A stretch of DNA of 20,052 nucleotides. Origin: a bacterium (GTDB lineage: Bacteria; Patescibacteriota; Microgenomatia; Woykebacterales; RBG-16-39-9b). The stretch lies in the NCBI GenBank assembly GCA_030690175.1, contig JAUYHE010000061.1, forward strand, positions 1 to 20,052. Direction: 5' to 3'. The notes below the pieces were generated by a model that worked only from the letters and a program-made list of their open reading frames with translations, did no database searches and was not told the DNA's origin. The first letter of the stretch is position 1. Every line of letters begins with the position of its first letter. Both the position numbers and the translations under genes were made by a program. Positions 14,031 through 20,052 of this stretch are shown here, in pieces.

Positions 14031-15575
14031 ATGTTTTGGGCAGATAAAATCGCCAAAGAACTCGCAACTACTAAAAAAGACCAACTTGTTAATGATGCCA
14101 AGACGCCGTCTGGTCGAGTACACGTTGGCGCTCTGCGCGGAGTAGTTATTCACGATCTCATCTTGAAAACTCTCAAGGACCAAAAGGTAGACGTTCGTTA
14201 TACCTACATTATTGATGATCTAGACCCAATGGATTCCCTCCCGGTTTATTTACCGAAGGAAAAATACGAAAAATATATGGGAGTACCTCTAAAAAACATT
14301 CCCGCGCCACAAGGCGCTGCTTCTTACGCCGAATTTTACGCCAATGAATTTATAAGTGTTTTTAATACCCTTGGAGCAAAGCCGCAGATTCTTTGGACGT
14401 CGAAGCTTTATGAGGAGGGGAAACTCGATAAACAAATAAAACAGGCGCTAGAAGCGGCCGAAAAAGTCCAAGAGATATACGAAAAAGTTTCTGGGTCCCG
14501 CCGGCCCCGCGACTTTATTCCGTTTCAACCTATTTGTGAAAACTGTGGCAGGATTGGCACCACGGTAGCTAATAAATGGGACGGAGAATTTGTTTACTAT
14601 GAGTGTTTCCCAAATAAAGTGGATTGGGCAGTCGGTTGCGGTCACAAAGGACAAATCTCGCCCTTCAAAGGTAGTGGTAAGATGCCTTTTCGCGTTGAGT
14701 GGCCAGCCAAATGGGCGGCTCTTGGGGTGACGATTGAAGGCGCTGGCAAAGACCATACCTCAAAAGGCGGCACCCGTGATACAGCCGATGCTATTGCTCG
14801 TGAAATTTTTGACTACGACCCCCCGTACAATATTCCTTATGAACACTTTTTACTTTCCGGCAAAAAAATGAGCAGCTCAACGGGAGTCGGGGTATCGGCA
14901 AAAGAAACCGCCGAAATTTTGCCGCCAGAAATTTTACGTTTTCTAATGGTTCGGCCGCGCCCAGAGCAACATATCGATTTTAATCCTGAACTAGAACATA
15001 CCACCCCGAAACTTTTCGATGATTTTGATCTCGCCAGGAATAGCAAGGACCCAGATCTGAAACGAGTGTACGAATTATCGGTAATTAATTTAGAATCAGA
15101 AAAATATTTCGTTCCGAAGTTTCGAGATCTAGTAAATATCGTCCAAATGCCAAATATTAATTTGGAATCTTGGGCAGAGAAACAAAAGGGAACAAGTCTT
15201 TCAAAAAACGATAAACAAGCGTTAAAGGAGAGAGTAAAGTATGTTAAAATCTATCTTGATCGTTTTGCACCCGAAGCAATTAAATTTACAATAAAAGAAG
15301 ACCTGCCGAAAGAAGCAGAAGCGCTTAGTTCGCAACAAAAAAAATTACTACTTGGGATCATTGATTTAATGCAGGAAGTAACTGACCCAGAAAAGTTTCA
15401 AAACGATATTTATCAAGCTGGTAAGGAAATTGGTCTTAGTTCTTCAGAAGTTTTCCAGGCAATTTATCGAGCCCTTTTGGGTAAAAATTCTGGCCCAAAG
15501 GCGGCTTGGTTGATATTAAGTTTAGATAAAGATTTTGTTATAAAAAGATTTAAGGAGGTAGCAAGTGGGACCTGA
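14031..15575 (+). CDS. lysS: Lysyl-tRNA synthetase, class I
   Basis: The 514-residue enzyme charges tRNA-Lys. It is the class I (archaeal-type, LysK) form, unlike the class II form of most bacteria. The signature HIGH motif is HVGAL at residues 31-35 and KMSKS is KMSSS at 279-283 (GKKMSSSTG). Between them lies a zinc-binding-like insertion with CENCG and a later CGHKG (about 168-205). The C-terminal helical anticodon-binding region (about 340-514) is complete, including the late segments QKKLLLGIIDLMQEV and FQAIYRALLG. Length fits the family. The ATG coincides with the predicted transcription start. The next gene overlaps the 3' end by 11 bases. Class I LysRS is known from archaea, some spirochaetes and alphaproteobacteria, and CPR. 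Confidence 0.95.
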   Translation: MFWADKIAKELATTKKDQLVNDAKTPSGRVHVGALRGVVIHDLILKTLKDQKVDVRYTYIIDDLDPMDSLPVYLPKEKYEKYMGVPLKNIPAPQGAASYAEFYANEFISVFNTLGAKPQILWTSKLYEEGKLDKQIKQALEAAEKVQEIYEKVSGSRRPRDFIPFQPICENCGRIGTTVANKWDGEFVYYECFPNKVDWAVGCGHKGQISPFKGSGKMPFRVEWPAKWAALGVTIEGAGKDHTSKGGTRDTADAIAREIFDYDPPYNIPYEHFLLSGKKMSSSTGVGVSAKETAEILPPEILRFLMVRPRPEQHIDFNPELEHTTPKLFDDFDLARNSKDPDLKRVYELSVINLESEKYFVPKFRDLVNIVQMPNINLESWAEKQKGTSLSKNDKQALKERVKYVKIYLDRFAPEAIKFTIKEDLPKEAEALSSQQKKLLLGIIDLMQEVTDPEKFQNDIYQAGKEIGLSSSEVFQAIYRALLGKNSGPKAAWLILSLDKDFVIKRFKEVASGT

Positions 15576-15792
15576 CAAAGAAAAAATAATAAAAGAGGCG
15601 ATGGTTTACACCGCGGAAAGTCCGGAAATAGCCGCGATGTTGGTCGAAAAATTGGAAAATGTAAATATCCCCGCCAGAGTGGGTACCGAGTCAGCCAGTG
15701 CCGGTGTGTTTGCTGTGCCACAGGGGTCCAAGACCATTTGGGTACCAAAAGGCTTGGCAGAAAAGGCAAAGGTAATATTAGAAATAAAATAG
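15565..15792 (+). CDS. DUF2007-like small protein
   Basis: The 75-residue protein begins at GTG 15565, with AGGAGG (15553-15558) inside the 3' end of lysS. Its core pattern, VYTAESPEIAAMLVEKLENVNIPARV followed by a short strand region and WVPKGLAEKAKVILE, follows the alpha-beta layout of DUF2007 (putative signal-transducing proteins), with an N-terminal addition of about 12 residues. No enzymatic motif is present. It overlaps lysS by 11 bases and is likely translated by coupling. The role is unknown; the family match is from memory of its pattern. Confidence 0.65.
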   Translation: MGPDKEKIIKEAMVYTAESPEIAAMLVEKLENVNIPARVGTESASAGVFAVPQGSKTIWVPKGLAEKAKVILEIK

Positions 15793-15793
15793 G

Positions 15794-15828
15794 GACAAGG
15801 CCAGGCCTTGTCAGGTACTTGTCAGGTA
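15794..15828. repeat. 19-bp palindrome plus 11-bp tandem repeat
   Basis: GACAAGGCC-A-GGCCTTGTC (15794-15812) is a perfect inverted repeat with a one-base centre. Overlapping its right arm, CTTGTCAGGTA occurs twice in tandem (15807-15817, 15818-15828). It fills most of the gap before the HD gene. It may be an operator, a mRNA hairpin or a dispersed extragenic palindrome. Confidence 0.7.
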
Positions 15829-15833
15829 GTTCT

Positions 15834-16403
15834 ATGGAGCGGGAAGAAGCGGTAAAAATAGTAAACGATTTGGTGGAGAGTAAGAATATTCGCTATCACT
15901 GTCTTGCTGCCGAGGCAGCGATGATCGCTTTGTACGGCCACTTTGAAAAACAAGGAAAGGTAGATGCTGGAACACGGCAAGATTGGGGGATCGTTGGTTT
16001 ACTTCATGACGCCGACTACGAGGTCACTAATAAATCTTTGGAGCTGCATACGCAGGAGACGACAAAGAAGTTGAAAGAAGTAGGGGCCCCGAAAGAAATT
16101 ATCGACGCGGTGCGCGGTCACGCTGACAAGGAATCAAGGGAGACTCTAATGGCAAAAGCGATTTACGCTGCTGATGAAATGACCGGTTTGATTGTGGCAG
16201 CCGCTTTGGTTCGCCCCGACAAGAAGCTAGAAGGGTTGACCGCGGAATCGGTGCTGAAAAGGTTTAAAGAGCCAGCCTTTGCCCGCTCCGCAAACAGAGA
16301 ACAGATAAAAACTTGTGAAAATGAACTTGGGATTTCCCTACCTGAATTTACTGAAGTTATTTTAAATTCAATGAAGGAAATTAGCAAAGAGATTGGACTC
16401 TAG
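15834..16403 (+). CDS. HD-domain hydrolase (HDIG-like)
   Basis: This 189-residue protein carries a standard HD domain: a first His in RYHCLAAEA (about residue 22), the HD pair in GLLHDADYE (about 61-62), a helix with LHTQETTKKL, then RGHAD and a late Asp in YAADEMTGLI. The layout matches small HDIG-type phosphohydrolases of about 190 residues found in thermophiles and CPR; substrates are unknown. The frame is open upstream to 15738, but that part runs over the palindrome and the preceding gene, and the ATG at 15834 gives a natural N-terminus. It ends 5 bases before serS, so the two are probably co-transcribed. Confidence 0.88.
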   Translation: MEREEAVKIVNDLVESKNIRYHCLAAEAAMIALYGHFEKQGKVDAGTRQDWGIVGLLHDADYEVTNKSLELHTQETTKKLKEVGAPKEIIDAVRGHADKESRETLMAKAIYAADEMTGLIVAAALVRPDKKLEGLTAESVLKRFKEPAFARSANREQIKTCENELGISLPEFTEVILNSMKEISKEIGL

Positions 16404-16408
16404 AAAAT

Positions 16409-17677
16409 ATGTTAGATATACATTTTATCAAGGAAAATAAAGAGAAAATTAAAGAAGTCATAAAAAATCGATTTATCGAGGGTACTGATGTAGGCAAGGT
16501 ACTAGAATTGGACAAAAGTAGAAGGAAACTTATTCAGGAAGTAGAACTTTTAAATAGCCAGAGAAAAGAAGCTGCTGACAAAAAAGATATTGAGCGAGGA
16601 AGGGAGCTTAAGGAGCGGCACAGAAAAAAAGAACTTGAACTTGCAAAAATAGAAGTTGAATACCGCGAGGAAATGTACAAGATCCCAAATATTGTACTTG
16701 ACGATGTACCAGTAGGAGATGAAAAGGCCAATAAAGTTCTAAAAAAAGTCGGTGAGATACCAAAATTTGGGTTTACTCCAAGGGATCATGTCGAAATTGG
16801 AAAGTCGTTAGATATGATCGACATACCTCGGGCAACTAAGGTGTCTGGGAGCCGATTTTATTATTTAAAGAACGACGCCGTACTACTCGAGCTAGCCTTG
16901 ACTCAATACGTGATGGATACCTTAGTCAAGGAAGGGTTTACCCCAGTCTTACCACCAGTATTAATAAAAAAACAAATAACGGATGGACTCGGTTATTGGC
17001 AAGCTGGTGGAAACGAGAATTTTTACTTAATAAGTGACTTTGAGATCGGTGGTTCAGAAAAAGGAGAGCCTTTGCCACTTTATCTTATTGGAACAGGTGA
17101 GCACGCCGTGGTTCCAATGCATCTCGATGAAGTACTTGAAGCAGGTGAGTTGCCAAAAAGATATATAGCGCTCTCAGCCAATTTTAGAAGGGAAGCCGGA
17201 TCTTACGGTAAAGACACTCACGGTATTTTGAGGGTTCATCAATTCGATAAACTGGAGATGGTATCCTTTGTCGAACCAAGAGATGGAGGTAAAGAGTTGG
17301 AGAAGTTACTCTCATTGGCTGAAAATTTCGTAAGAGCACTCGAACTTCCTTACCGGCTAGTCCAACTAGCCAGCAGTGAGTTATCTTTTCCGGCTGCCAC
17401 AACAATTGATATAGAAACTTGGATTCCTTCTCAAAACAAATACAGAGAGACGCACTCAATATCGACCACGACTGATTTTCAGTCTCGTAGATTAAATATC
17501 AAGTATAAGAAAGGTAACAGCGCCAAATGCGTCCATATTCTAAATGCTACAGCAATTGCAATGCCACGAATTATAATAGCCATTTTAGAAAATCATCAGC
17601 AGAAAGACGGCTCTATAAAACTACCAAAAGTTCTCCATGAGTATTTGGGAAAAGATACTATACAAAGGCACAAGTAG
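16409..17677 (+). CDS. serS: Seryl-tRNA synthetase
   Basis: The 422-residue class II synthetase charges tRNA-Ser. The N-terminal coiled-coil arm that grips the long variable arm of tRNA-Ser spans about 25-100, rich in Lys and Glu. The catalytic domain follows, with TGEHAVVPMHL, motif 2 in FRREAGSYGKDTHGILRVHQF, and the late segment TDFQSRRLNIKYK with HILNATAIAMPR (motif 3, R near 390). Length is normal. The start follows the HD gene by 5 bases with no clear Shine-Dalgarno. The C-terminal 41 bases are shared with the next gene in another frame. Confidence 0.96.
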   Translation: MLDIHFIKENKEKIKEVIKNRFIEGTDVGKVLELDKSRRKLIQEVELLNSQRKEAADKKDIERGRELKERHRKKELELAKIEVEYREEMYKIPNIVLDDVPVGDEKANKVLKKVGEIPKFGFTPRDHVEIGKSLDMIDIPRATKVSGSRFYYLKNDAVLLELALTQYVMDTLVKEGFTPVLPPVLIKKQITDGLGYWQAGGNENFYLISDFEIGGSEKGEPLPLYLIGTGEHAVVPMHLDEVLEAGELPKRYIALSANFRREAGSYGKDTHGILRVHQFDKLEMVSFVEPRDGGKELEKLLSLAENFVRALELPYRLVQLASSELSFPAATTIDIETWIPSQNKYRETHSISTTTDFQSRRLNIKYKKGNSAKCVHILNATAIAMPRIIIAILENHQQKDGSIKLPKVLHEYLGKDTIQRHK

Positions 17678-18284
17678 TTTTAGTGGTGAGATAAAAGTTA
17701 CCGAGCACCTTGGCACACGGCGTCTTGTCGCTAACGGTTTTACCCAAAGCCAATCCCTCAAACCAAACGGACGAACCGGTTTGGCCTATTGGGATGAGAT
17801 GATTCCCAAAGACCTTTCCTTGGAGAAAGACGCTAGGGTGTTGATACTAGGTCTAGGAGCGGGTACGACTGCCAAAATAATTACCAAACGTTTTGGTCCG
17901 GTCGCGATTGATGGTGTTGAAATAGACCCATTGATGATAAGTCTTGGGCAAAAATATTTTGCGATGAATGAACCCAACTTAAACATTATTACCGCAGATG
18001 CCAAAAAATTTGTAAAGGACGCTCGGTACAAGTACGAGCTTATTTGTGTCGATATTTTTGTAGGTAGCACCGTGCCAAAAGAAATTGAAACCCGTGGGTT
18101 TTTAGAAAACGTAGCCTTGCTTCTAAAGGAGGAAGGAACAGTAACGATAAACAAGATTTTTTCAGGGCAGGAAGAACTAGAAAACTTCGAAAAATTTGTC
18201 CGCCGCGTCTTTCCTCTGGTGCATTCCTTCGTAGTTCGTGGAAACGTAAAAATGGATAACGTTATTATTTACGCCCAAAATTGA
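17637..18284 (+). CDS. Spermidine-synthase-fold SAM-binding protein
   Basis: The 215-residue protein has the polyamine synthase layout: a short N-terminal beta region (GEIKVTEHLGTRRLVANGFTQSQ), then a Rossmann methyltransferase-like core with VLILGLGAGTTAKII (motif I), an acidic end of strand 2 in VEIDPLMI, and ITADAKKFV. The region ICVDIFVGSTVPKEIETRGFLENV occupies the place of the catalytic loop. Known spermidine synthases are about 280 residues, so it is short, and the normal DSSDP-like loop is replaced. It could be an aminopropyltransferase or only a relative. It starts inside serS (41-base overlap) and its stop overlaps the uppP ATG (TGATG). Confidence 0.75.
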   Translation: MSIWEKILYKGTSSFSGEIKVTEHLGTRRLVANGFTQSQSLKPNGRTGLAYWDEMIPKDLSLEKDARVLILGLGAGTTAKIITKRFGPVAIDGVEIDPLMISLGQKYFAMNEPNLNIITADAKKFVKDARYKYELICVDIFVGSTVPKEIETRGFLENVALLLKEEGTVTINKIFSGQEELENFEKFVRRVFPLVHSFVVRGNVKMDNVIIYAQN

Positions 18285-19099
18285 TGGATCAAGTAATCCC
18301 CGCTTCTATTTTAGGAATAGTCCAGGGCTTAAGTGAATTTTTACCCATTTCTTCTTCTGGCCATTTAATTATTTTCCCCAAACTTTTTGGCTGGAGCGGT
18401 GTGGTTGATAGTTTGGAATTTGACGTGGCTTTGCATGTGGGGACAACAGTAGCGGTGGTTTGGTTTTTTTGGGAAGATTGGGTAAAAATGGTCAAATCTT
18501 TTCTTTCTGGTTTAAAAACTAAAAATTTAACCAAAGAATTTGAGTCAAAACTTCTCCTACTGATTTTATTGGGTTCGGTACCGGCGGGTATAGTTGGTAT
18601 AGGGTTCAAAAACCTCATCGAGGAAAATACTAGGCAGCCCTTACTTGTAGCCGTGACGCTGTTTTCGTTTGGGTTGTTGCTGTGGTCGGCGGATAAAGCG
18701 GGCCAGAAAAACCGCTCCTTTACCAGTATTGGCTGGCTTGATGCAGGTATTATTGGCACGGTTCAAGCTATCTCGCTAGTTCCCGGGGTAAGTCGTAGTG
18801 GTATTACAATTACCGCTGGTCTGTTTAAAGGCCTGAATCGTGAGGCAGCAACCCGCTTTTCCTTTTTGCTTTCGACCCCAGCAATTATCGGGGCCGCTGT
18901 CATCAGCGCTAAAGATCTCTTTGGTTCGAGCTCGCAGGGTAATATGTCGATTTTTGTGGTTGGGACAGTAGCGGCTGCAATTTCTGGTTGGTTTGCAATT
19001 AAGTTTTTACTGAAATTTGTTTCCACCCACAATTTCAATATTTTCGTTTGGTACAGGATAATTCTGGCGCTTCTTTTATTGATTTTGTTTTTAGGCTAA
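18284..19099 (+). CDS. uppP: Undecaprenyl-diphosphate phosphatase
   Basis: The 271-residue polytopic membrane enzyme (BacA/UppP family) recycles undecaprenyl diphosphate to the monophosphate carrier used in wall synthesis. Two family motifs are intact: GIVQGLSEFLPISSSGH near residues 11-27, with the essential Glu and the Ser triplet, and PGVSRSGITITAG near 165-180, with the conserved Arg. About eight hydrophobic segments are present. The ATG overlaps the previous stop codon, indicating coupling. A TTG three bases upstream would add one residue only. It converges on tsaB with 4 bases between and no visible terminator. Confidence 0.95.
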   Translation: MDQVIPASILGIVQGLSEFLPISSSGHLIIFPKLFGWSGVVDSLEFDVALHVGTTVAVVWFFWEDWVKMVKSFLSGLKTKNLTKEFESKLLLLILLGSVPAGIVGIGFKNLIEENTRQPLLVAVTLFSFGLLLWSADKAGQKNRSFTSIGWLDAGIIGTVQAISLVPGVSRSGITITAGLFKGLNREAATRFSFLLSTPAIIGAAVISAKDLFGSSSQGNMSIFVVGTVAAAISGWFAIKFLLKFVSTHNFNIFVWYRIILALLLLILFLG

Positions 19100-19103
19100 T
19101 TAG

Positions 19104-19388
19104 TTAGTCGTATTTAAGATCAGGCGATTTTGTTTTTTTGCCAAGGGCAAAATTTAGAGCCCCCGCGACGGCCGCACCAATACGCAGGCCGGTGAAAGAT
19201 CCCGGGCCTGGGTGAGAGCTAATTTCTTCAAGATCTTCCAATTTTGTTTTCGTTCTAGCTAGCAAACGCTCGATTGTCGGCAAGGGGTGAGAGTCTTCTT
19301 CTTGAGCGACCACCTTCCCCTCTTTGTCAATCAGGGATGCCAGGCATTTTTTAGCAACAGTGGTATTTAAGAACAATTTTAAACCCAT
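19104..19388 (-). CDS. tsaB: Short TsaB-like protein (t6A synthesis, N-terminal domain only)
   Basis: The 94-residue protein matches the first subdomain of TsaB. It has the opening strand LKLFLNTTVAKKCLASLID, where the usual Asp is Asn, and the hallmark PGPGSFTGLRIGAAVAGALNFALGKK. E. coli TsaB is about 230 residues, so the second ASKHA lobe is absent. Bases beyond the stop belong to convergent uppP, leaving no room for a lost half. TsaB supports TsaD in making threonylcarbamoyl-adenosine at position 37 of ANN-decoding tRNAs. The N-terminal lobe is the part I recall as forming the TsaD contact, so the short form may still work. ATG at 19388 is preferred; a GTG at 19406 would add six Cys-rich residues. 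Confidence 0.82.
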   Translation of the reverse strand: MGLKLFLNTTVAKKCLASLIDKEGKVVAQEEDSHPLPTIERLLARTKTKLEDLEEISSHPGPGSFTGLRIGAAVAGALNFALGKKTKSPDLKYD

Positions 19389-19468
19389 AAAATTTTCGCA
19401 GCACACACAGCATCTGGCTCCGACTTGATCGGAGGCATAAGATACGAGCGGGCTATAAAGAGTTTCAT
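19379..19468 (-). CDS. Possible 29-codon ORF coupled to kinase and tsaB
   Basis: An ATG at 19468-19466 overlaps the kinase stop as ATGA, opens a 29-codon frame (MKLFIARSYLMPPIKSEPDA then VCAAKILWV) and ends in a TAA that overlaps the first 10 bases of tsaB. The position fits a coupling or leader ORF. It contains the palindrome at 19418-19434. No homolog is recognised; it may be chance. Confidence 0.3.
   Translation of the reverse strand: MKLFIARSYLMPPIKSEPDAVCAAKILWV
19418..19434. repeat. Palindrome CTCCGA-CTTGA-TCGGAG
   Basis: A 6-bp inverted repeat with a 5-base loop lies between the kinase and tsaB (extending to GCTCCGA/TCGGAGGC with a one-base slip). It has no T tract, so it is not a terminator in either direction. 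Confidence 0.5.
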
Positions 19469-20052
19469 GATTTACTGGTGAGCAGCGCGCCTGCTTTTTT
19501 CATTTCAGCTCTTTTAAACAATTTGGGATTGAGGACGACACCGGGTAGCGATTCTTCAGGTTCTTCGCTTTGCGCAAGTTCTTTTCCGGTAGCTACTGGG
19601 AGGGTGAAAGTAAAGGTAGTCCCCTGGCCAAAGACGCTCTGGACACTTATCACCCCACCCATTTTTTCCAAGTATTGTTTAGTGATATAAAGGCCCAGGC
19701 CAGTGCCGGTGGAAGGAGCGGTAAGAGCGTAAGATTCATTGAGCTTGCCGTATTTTTTGAAAAGCTTGCTGATATTTTCCGCGGCAATACCCACGCCAGT
19801 ATCAGTGACCGAAACCTCCACCACATCCCCTTTCTTATTTGCTGATACGGTGACTTTTCCACCTTTCTTGGTGAATTTTAGGGAGTTGCCGACCAGATTA
19901 GTAAATATTTCGGCTAGTTTATCTTTGTCAGCCAGTATTGTCGGTGCAAAGCCTTCTTTTTTGATTTCGACTGTTACTCCGGTTTCGGCAGCACGAGCGG
20001 AAAGATCATCTTTTACTTGTTCGGCCACTTTCCAGACAGATACCGGGACGAT
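19465..20052 (-). CDS. Sensor histidine kinase, C-terminal part (5' truncated by window)
   Basis: The frame runs off the window end (the codons beyond the GTG at 20028 read IVPVSVWK), so only the C-terminal part is seen. It is a complete HATPase domain: the N box in IFTNLVGNSLKFTKKGG, the G1 box VTDTGVGI, an F-box region with LFKKYGKLN, the G2 box STGTGLGLYITKQ and the closing strand GTTFTFTLP. A 40-residue Pro/Glu then Lys-rich tail follows. The histidine phosphorylation site and sensor lie outside the window. Presumably a membrane-linked or hybrid sensor kinase; its response regulator is not visible. Confidence 0.88.
   Translation of the reverse strand: MVPVSVWKVAEQVKDDLSARAAETGVTVEIKKEGFAPTILADKDKLAEIFTNLVGNSLKFTKKGGKVTVSANKKGDVVEVSVTDTGVGIAAENISKLFKKYGKLNESYALTAPSTGTGLGLYITKQYLEKMGGVISVQSVFGQGTTFTFTLPVATGKELAQSEEPEESLPGVVLNPKLFKRAEMKKAGALLTSKS

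Noticed and set aside
15738..15833. Longer start for the HD gene
   Set aside because: The extension reads through the palindrome and the preceding gene and gives an unlikely basic leader; ATG 15834 fits.
19389..19406. GTG 19406 as tsaB start
   Set aside because: It adds only a Cys-rich MCCENF before the first strand and lacks a Shine-Dalgarno; ATG 19388 places the fold correctly.

Overview
The window reads as a compact bacterial chromosome segment of about 40% G+C that uses the standard code (TGA acts as a stop). Several traits point to a reduced genome of the Patescibacteria/CPR type, perhaps Microgenomates: a class I lysyl-tRNA synthetase, a TsaB shortened to about 94 residues, a Lon-like ATPase with no protease domain, short intergenic regions, overlapping genes, a tRNA with encoded CCA and apparently leaderless mRNAs. 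This placement is an inference from gene content, not from a marker tree.

Bases 1-7882 (+ strand) form a redox and metal module that looks accessory. In order it holds a DsbD/CcdA-type membrane thiol transporter (5' end outside the window), a membrane-anchored redoxin with a CQPC motif, an FtsX/MacB-type ABC permease, its LolD-like ATPase and a type II NADH dehydrogenase. These are followed by a P1B heavy-metal ATPase with a metal-binding N-terminus and an unusual CPD motif, a DUF1684 protein and a small Cys-containing membrane protein. Together they suggest handling of copper- or silver-like metals and of thiols at the envelope.

Bases 7913-11500 hold the AAA-only Lon-like gene (- strand), divergent from uppS (undecaprenyl diphosphate synthase), a proline-rich tail-anchored protein (- strand), tRNA-Glu(CTC) behind a near-consensus promoter, and greA. 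The greA leader has a strong promoter, an intrinsic terminator and a possible competing antiterminator pairing.

Bases 11501-16403 hold imperfect ~50-base repeats, a protein made of two HD domains of which the first has lost its HD aspartate, a G+C-rich HD-like gene with its own promoter and hairpins, class I lysS with an extended -10 promoter and no leader, a DUF2007-like gene and a third HD protein.

Bases 16409-20052 hold serS, a spermidine-synthase-fold protein, uppP (undecaprenyl-diphosphate phosphatase) and, on the - strand, a histidine-kinase C-terminus (cut by the window edge), a possible 29-codon ORF and the mini tsaB. uppS and uppP bracket the lipid-carrier cycle for wall synthesis. 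lysS, serS, tsaB and tRNA-Glu give the segment a translation theme.
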